This document shows, one piece after another, positions 58,626 through 64,000 of a stretch of 64,000 bases of DNA. Position numbers and translations under genes: made by a program. The DNA comes from Lumbricus terrestris. Its lineage: Eukaryota > Annelida > Clitellata > Crassiclitellata > Lumbricidae. Numbering within the stretch: the stretch's first letter is position 1; the number at the start of each line of letters is the position of its first letter. Below the pieces are notes generated by a model. The model was not told the origin of the DNA. It saw only the letters and a list, made by a program, of their open reading frames with translations, and did not search any database. The DNA is taken from the NCBI GenBank assembly GCA_949752735.1, contig OX457036.1, positions 14,327,516 to 14,391,515 on the forward strand, given 5' to 3'.

Positions 58626-59776
58626 CAGGGTGGGCCAAAAAAAGACCCCCTAGTTTTTTGCCAATATCTTGGCCAGAAGTAGGAATTTCGAAATGAAATT
58701 TTGCAGACTTAAAAACAAATCATATTTACACATGATGGCCAGATTTTATAACAATATTTCAAACACAACAAAAGTTACACAACTTTTAGTGAGGCAGCCC
58801 CTCGTTTTTTGATGATTAAAAAAAACGAAACTCAACAAAAATTAGGTTTTTGGCCAATATCATGGGCAGAAGTAAGAATTTCGAAATTAAATTTTGCAGG
58901 TTCAAAGACAATTCATATTCATACAAGATGGTCGGATTTCATCAAAATATTTCAAGCAGAACAAACGTTATACCACTTTTAGTGGTGCCATCCACCGTTT
59001 TTTGACGATTCAAAAGCGAAACGCAACAAAAAGTAACAAAAACACGATTTTATTAAGTCTCATCTCAAATAACTGTTGTCAAATGAACTTGGTAGTGCTT
59101 CACAGCTTGTGTTCAATGTGCCCACCACCCGTGCCAAAACTTCTTTTGAGTCTCTTTGCAAAGTTCTTGATGGCCCTGTTGACGCGTTCCAAAGGCAAAT
59201 CCTTCCATATATATCAACTCCAATGCGCCCATCAATTCTCTTACCGCTCTTAGTTTTGGCTGAAGACTGTGATATTTCTCCAGTATAGCTCTCCACAATT
59301 GATTATCGATCCATCGGGTTCAAATCCGGAGATTTGGGGTCATTGGCATCTCAATAAAACCAGAACAATCGACATTGAGCCGATCTCCGTTCATTGAGGG
59401 CAAATCTCTTAAATCTCGGCTTAACCCGTAATTTTTGCGCTCTCAATGTTTATCAGAATAGGCCTAAACGTTGCTCATACCCCTATGGCAATATCAAGGC
59501 TATTTGATGACAACTATTTTAGACGAGACTTAATAAAATCGCGTATTCCTACTTTTTGTTGCTTTACGTTTTTGAATCGTCAAAAAACGGTGGGTGGCCT
59601 CACTAAAAGTGATATAACTTTTGTTCTGTTTGGAATATTTTGATGAAATCTGGCCATCGATCATGTGTAAATATGAATAGGCCTAATTGTCTATAAGCCT
59701 CTAAAATTTCATTTAAAAATTCTTACTTTTGGTCAAGATATTGGCAAAAAACCTAGGGTGCCTTTTTTGGCCCACA
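58626..59776 (-). mobile_element. Mariner/Tc1 remnant with duplicated subterminal repeat
   Basis: The left end CAGGGTGGGCCAAAAAAAG follows TA. The right end (inverse GGGCCAAAAAAGGCACC) has lost its last few bases. A subterminal unit of about 188 bp is duplicated in tandem on the left (58659-58845 and 58848-59037) and occurs inverted on the right (about 59540-59760). The minus strand carries the transposase C-terminus: SPDLNPMD near 59315, LWRAILEKYHSLQPK and RAVRELMGALELI, then GTGGGH in other frames to about 59100. The first two-thirds of the transposase are missing. Confidence 0.78.
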
Positions 59777-60025
59777 TACAGGCAAGAGATGGCTATATTG
59801 CTCCCACCGCCACCGGAAAACTGCAGCTCATGACACTTTCTCTTGAACTACTATAGGTCTGCTGCTTGGTTAGCTTTCTTCACTCTAAGCGCATGACCTA
59901 ATGATAGACCTACTACAGTGAAACTGAGAAATCTAATTTTACCTGAGAATTTTCTGAAATATAATTTGTATACGTCTACGGCACCGCATTTTAGAATTAG
60001 GCTATTGTGATTTTATTAGGGTTGA

Positions 60026-60339
60026 TTGAGGCGGATCCAGGGGGCCAGTCCGGTCATGGCCCCATTCAGAGATTTGCACAGGACGTGCACTGCCCAATGC
60101 CCCCACCAGGTTTCAAGAAGTTTTCAATCAATCAACGCAGAGGGAACAGAAGGTGAGAGAGAAAAGCAGTAGGCCTATATGACTAAAAAAGGTAATCAGA
60201 TTTCAAATAACCGGTGTTGCTACGGGTGTTGAGAAGTCGTTGGGGTAAAAGACTAAAAAAAGGTCATTCAGATTTTTCGGCGAAAGACCAAGACCAAAAA
60301 TTCCCCATCCCCCTCTCCAAAATTCTGTATCCGCCCCTG
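60026..60339. mobile_element. hAT-type MITE, GCGGATCCAG family
   Basis: Second copy of the 55740-56065 family. GAGGCGGATCCAGGGGG is at the left, TCTGTATCCGCCCCTG at the right, and shared interior words (CATTCAGAGATTTGCA, AGGTTTCAAGAAG) lie between. The left terminus is decayed and no duplication is visible. Confidence 0.7.
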
Positions 60340-60599
60340 CTGACACTGACTTTAATATTTTAATCGATTTATCTTCAAAATTTAATAGCGACTGATCGAT
60401 CAATTTCACTTAAATTGGTTAAGTAGGCTAGTAGGGTAGGCTAAACGTGAAAAGCTGTGAAAAAGATAAAGGCACTGGTTCAATTACTAGGCTACATTCC
60501 ATGTAGAAAAATAAGATCTGCTAGCTTGTGTTACGGCTGCAAGGAAAGACTGCACTTCATCACATTCAGTAGGCTAAATGTCAAACTTATCGTTGACCT

Positions 60600-61297
60600 C
60601 TCTTACCCAGACTCATTGAAGACTGCAGGTATGCTCTAGCATCTGGTTTTATTTTCCAGCGGGACGGTGCACCTGCTTGCTCGCACGGCAAGGTTGATTA
60701 TGATGACACTATACCTTAATTATTGTCATCAATTGCAGCACATTTATTTGCAAAGACGAACGACCAACACTCACCAGACCTTAACCCTCTTGATTATCAC
60801 GTCTGGGGAGCTATGCTGGAACGCTGCAAGATATTTTCATTCCAAATAGGAGAACATTGGCTCGCTGAAGGAAGTCGTGCTGGTAATGTGGGATCAGTCG
60901 GCGCAGGATTCGATGGGCTACACGTACACGCCCATACTGAGCTTCACAAAAAGAATTCAGCTCGTGGTAAAGCATGGAGTGGACACTCGGAGACTCCCAT
61001 CATACTTTGCAATAAACTGTAAAGCGTAACACTGAGGTCATAGTGAAAAGTGATATTATTTTACATGGAAATCTACAAATGACGTTCATTTTTTCGCGGA
61101 TATATTTGAAAAAACCGAATTGAGAGTTTAAACAGAGCTCTGTAACTTTTGCAAACAAGAAATGCTTTAAGTGAAACAGTCCGGGATTGTAGGAAATTCA
61201 TTCACCTGCAAATGGGTAAATTTTCGCAGACAAATTTCAATCGGTTGCGAAGATATTGCATTTTATCCGGTGGGGCATTTTTTATTGAGCCACCCTG
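60600..61297 (+). pseudogene. Mariner/Tc1 transposase remnant (DD37D-type)
   Basis: The plus strand reads FIFQRDGAPACSHGKV from about 60650 (second catalytic Asp region) and SPDLNPLDYHVWGAMLE from about 60773 (third Asp). The tail is open but diverged, to a stop at 61020-61022. About 280 bp further on, TTTTTATTGAGCCACCCTG (to 61297) looks like a mariner right end. No matching left end is found, so the element is 5'-truncated. Confidence 0.78.
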
Positions 61298-61397
61298 CAT
61301 ATTTTATGTTAATTATGGCACCCTTTTGGGATTTTATTCTATATGTTGTTTTAGATCTTCAAATATTGCATTTAAAAACCTACGTGAAAGACACCCA

Positions 61398-61670
61398 CAG
61401 TGCCGGCGCCAGGATTTCAGTTTTGGAGGGGCTGAAGCCCGCGGCCAAATTTTCCATTTTCGTCGCCAAAATTTCTGACGAACTTTTTTTTTTTTTAGTC
61501 ATCGACCAAAATCTCATGAAAATTTTCCATTTTCGCCGCCAAAATTTCTGACGACCTTTTTTTTTTTTTTTTAGTCATCGACCAAAATCGTGAATATTTC
61601 AATGCAAAATAATTCAGATGATCATTTTTAGGGGGGGCTGAGCCCCCAGCCCCCCCTAGCGCCGCCACTG
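61398..61670. mobile_element. hAT-type MITE, CAGTGCCGGCGCC family
   Basis: A 273-bp element with ends CAGTGCCGGCGCCAGG and CTAGCGCCGCCACTG, and a perfect 8-bp duplication GACACCCA (61390-61397 and 61671-61678). A unit with ATTTTCCATTTTCG...GACCAAAATC plus a long T run is present twice inside. A 109-126-codon open frame through it is chance. Confidence 0.9.
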
Positions 61671-61737
61671 GACACCCATGCTTTTAATTTCCTAGTTTGC
61701 ATTTTCAAGCTCAGAAATTTAACAATGGCCATACTGA

Positions 61738-61864
61738 TATGTATGGTATGGAGCAGACCTGCTGACCGGACTTGTTGAAGCTGGGCAGCATGACGCGAGA
61801 CAGACTCAGACAGAGAGTGCCGTCGGACTCTTACGGACATTGACTCCAATGATGATGATAATGG

Positions 61865-61933
<69 letters not shown>

Positions 61934-61935
61934 CG
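61738..61935 (+). pseudogene. LINE 3' end with (GAT)n tail
   Basis: The plus strand encodes GSMTRDRLRQRVPSDSYGH and a stop, closely matching the minus-strand copy at 58158-58360. It is followed at once by (GAT)n to 61935. The microsatellite is thus the retrotransposon's tail, expanded. Confidence 0.7.
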
Positions 61936-62104
61936 ACGATGATGTGTTGCCTCTCCTGCAAATATCTGCGGGCGCCAATGGCAGGCGTAGGCCTGTAGGC
62001 CTGCATATATACTGGATCGACTCACGTGTTGATTTCAACCAGAGTTGAATGTTGATAATTATTATATGGGTCAATAGCAAGATCAGCCGGTGGTGTGTTG
62101 CAGT

Positions 62105-62263
62105 CAGTGGCGTAGGCAAGGGGGGTTTCGGGGGTCAAACCCCCCATTGGCTCCGAAAAAAAGATTTTTCAAGGTTAGTTTTCCATTTAAGTAAGAAAAA
62201 ATAGCAAAAAACAGGGTTTCCGGCCATAAACCCCCCCATGAAAAATTCCTGGCTACGCTACTG
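62105..62263. mobile_element. hAT-type MITE, CAGTGGCGTAGG family
   Basis: A 159-bp element with ends CAGTGGCGTAGGCAAGG and CCTGGCTACGCTACTG, and a perfect 8-bp duplication GTTGCAGT (62097-62104 and 62264-62271). The interior has GGGGTTTCGGGGG and its inverse. It has no coding content. Confidence 0.88.
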
Positions 62264-62271
62264 GTTGCAGT

Positions 62272-63780
62272 AGGCCTAGACCTATACAGAATGCACTAGC
62301 GGCTAGCCTATAACCGTGTGTGTACAGCATGCACTATACTCTAGCCTACCCGTGTGGTTTTACAGACGTAGGCTTATCAGCAAGCAAATTGCTGGTTATG
62401 CCTAAACTATAGCCTAAACGGTTTTTTAATCGTTCTATTCTTCTTAGTGAATGAGAAATGTGCAGTCCTACAGTTTGATTGGTTGTGTTGACTGGGCATA
62501 AATTTCCTAAGTCCGTGGCTTTATTTTGCTTCACAACAGATCTATGTTGACTAGTTTTATATTAAAGAAGATGCATTATTACAGTCATCGACACAACATT
62601 TTCCGTGTGTTCACGTGACCTAACGTACACTATCGGTCTAATGCAACTAGGCGGCAGTCTAGGCCCAGCTACAAAGGGTTTCAGGTACGATAAAAGAAAC
62701 TTAATGGTTATTTGTGATAATTTCCTGGTTATAGTTTCAACCACCTGGACATCGTCGGTGAAATAGACAACAATCCAGACAATCCGAACTTTGAATTAAG
62801 AAACTTATTATAGGAATGTACGCAGAGTTCTTCCGCCAACCGACTTGAATGCATCTCAGTGAGACTCAGTCGATCCTCGAGAAGAATCAACATGGCTCTA
62901 CGACGGAATTCTTCTTCTTTCTCTTTTCCATCAGTTTTCTGACGATGCGGCCCAGCGGAATACACAGAATGAAATCAATAGGCCTATACGAAATTCCCTG
63001 TCAAAATTCCTATGGGGATATTGACGGAATTCCCTAGAAATCGGGAGTTGATTAGTCAAATAATTATTTCCCCGTCTATTAGGCCTAATTAATAGGTCGG
63101 CACGCGCAAGCACACATTTAGCAATATTATCAAGCGCGAAGATAGCACTTATTCAGCAGACAGACCATTTACCTTCGAACAATTTTTGAAAATGAAAGAA
63201 ACCGTGACGCAGAAAATATATATGAGCTATTTTTAAACGATGGGTTTAGGCCTAGTCTGTTCTTATAGGCCTATAACCGCCAGTCTGCCAAATAAAATCG
63301 ATGCGTCTTTCATAGCAAACAGTATATATAGGCCTACTGTTGTAGCCTACAGACGCCTCAGTATGTACACAACGTAGGCCCTGGGTCTGACTATACCATG
63401 CCGCATAATTAGACCGATGTTCGCATTTTTCTGCAGTCGTGAAACGAAATGCTTGCTCGAGGCCCGGAATTTAGCCTATAGGCCTATGGCCAGGAAGGTG
63501 TTGACGTAACCGCTAGCCTACGTGATTCTTTTGGAAATTAAAAGTCGCTTAATTGTTTTTCGGCATATTATAAAGGTTGGTCTATGTTACCTATTTATGT
63601 TATAGAGCATGCATTGGTCTTCCTAAAGTTCGTCTTTCACCGATTCAGTCGATTCAGTCGGTTCTAGGCCTATAGCCACTGATTGCCCGCCTTCCCAAGT
63701 ATAGGCCTACTCTCGCATCTCTATACCTTTATGACTATTTATTCTTTACACAGCTGACATCTCTTTTTTTCGATCTGTAG
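62272..63780. other. No gene seen; rich in TAGGCCTA words
   Basis: Unique-looking DNA with many AGGCCTA/TAGGCCTAT words (for example near 62272, 62979, 63079, 63248, 63268, 63330, 63480, 63665 and 63702). No exon or repeat family is recognised. Confidence 0.5.
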
Positions 63781-64000
63781 TGCTGCTGGCCATCTAGCCT
63801 ATTTGCTGATGATGTTCAGGCATTTGTCCATGGTCCCCCCTCTTCCCAGCTCCTTCTAGTTGGGCTTATTGAATCTCTCACTAATCATCTCATGGATGCC
63901 TTCTAATCGCCTTTCGCTTTATACTTCAAAGACTCAATTTATCTGGTTAGGTACTCCTCAGCAGCTCCATAATCTTGATCTTATTCTTCACTCTGAAAAT
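63780..64000 (+). pseudogene. CR1/L2-like LINE reverse transcriptase, runs off the window
   Basis: The plus strand reads LFADDVQAFVHGPPSSQLLL (catalytic ADD box), then LIESLTNHLMDA. After a frame change it reads SNRLSLYTSKTQFIWLG and TPQQLHNLDLILHSEN to the window edge. It corresponds to the YADD-to-WLG segment of the element at 11575-12346. A stop near 63905 and the frame change suggest it is inactive. Confidence 0.78.

Overview
The window is animal nuclear DNA, most likely from a marine invertebrate. It has spliceosomal introns, tRNA-headed SINEs with a MIR/CORE-like middle, CR1/L2-like LINE fragments, mariner/Tc1 and hAT elements, and very abundant microsatellites. I cannot name the species. 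Two runs of exactly 200 N (2659-2858 and 39322-39521) are assembly gaps. Most long open frames are read-through of microsatellites and are not genes.

Two host genes can be supported, both ending in a C-terminal RING finger and lying about 5 kb apart. On the minus strand, four exons between 45837 and 39533 join in consistent phase. They encode an acidic protein with an eight-residue EDITVPGA-type tandem repeat, a proline-rich segment and a RING at the very C-terminus; the 5' end is not found. On the plus strand, a RING exon at 53031-53227 is unmistakably of the IAP (BIRC) type. Two upstream exons (50794-50869, 52321-52461) fit it in phase, giving a short protein with no visible BIR domain. Both are probably E3 ubiquitin ligases.

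The rest is a dense, layered repeat landscape. From 0.7 to 5.8 kb there is a broken transposase gene, a gap, then a 2.9-kb TIR transposon with a younger mariner derivative nested in it. From 6 to 39 kb there are microsatellite blocks, a CR1/L2-like reverse transcriptase fragment (11.6-12.3 kb), SINEs and several hAT-type MITEs. From 40 to 46 kb are the introns of the minus-strand RING gene, two of them carrying MITEs. From 46 to 50 kb there are LINE tails and a second, almost identical copy of the 983-bp mariner derivative. From 53.5 to 56.8 kb a mariner remnant holds two further insertions, one of which holds another. From 57 to 64 kb there are more mariner and hAT remnants, a perfect hairpin, and a LINE running off the right edge.

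The repeats interlock. The SINE 3' end matches the 3' end of a LINE in the same window, a MIR/L2-like partnership. Several GAT-type microsatellites sit exactly where LINE tails end. At least eight short elements with hAT-like ends are bordered by perfect 8-bp target duplications that can be read by eye.
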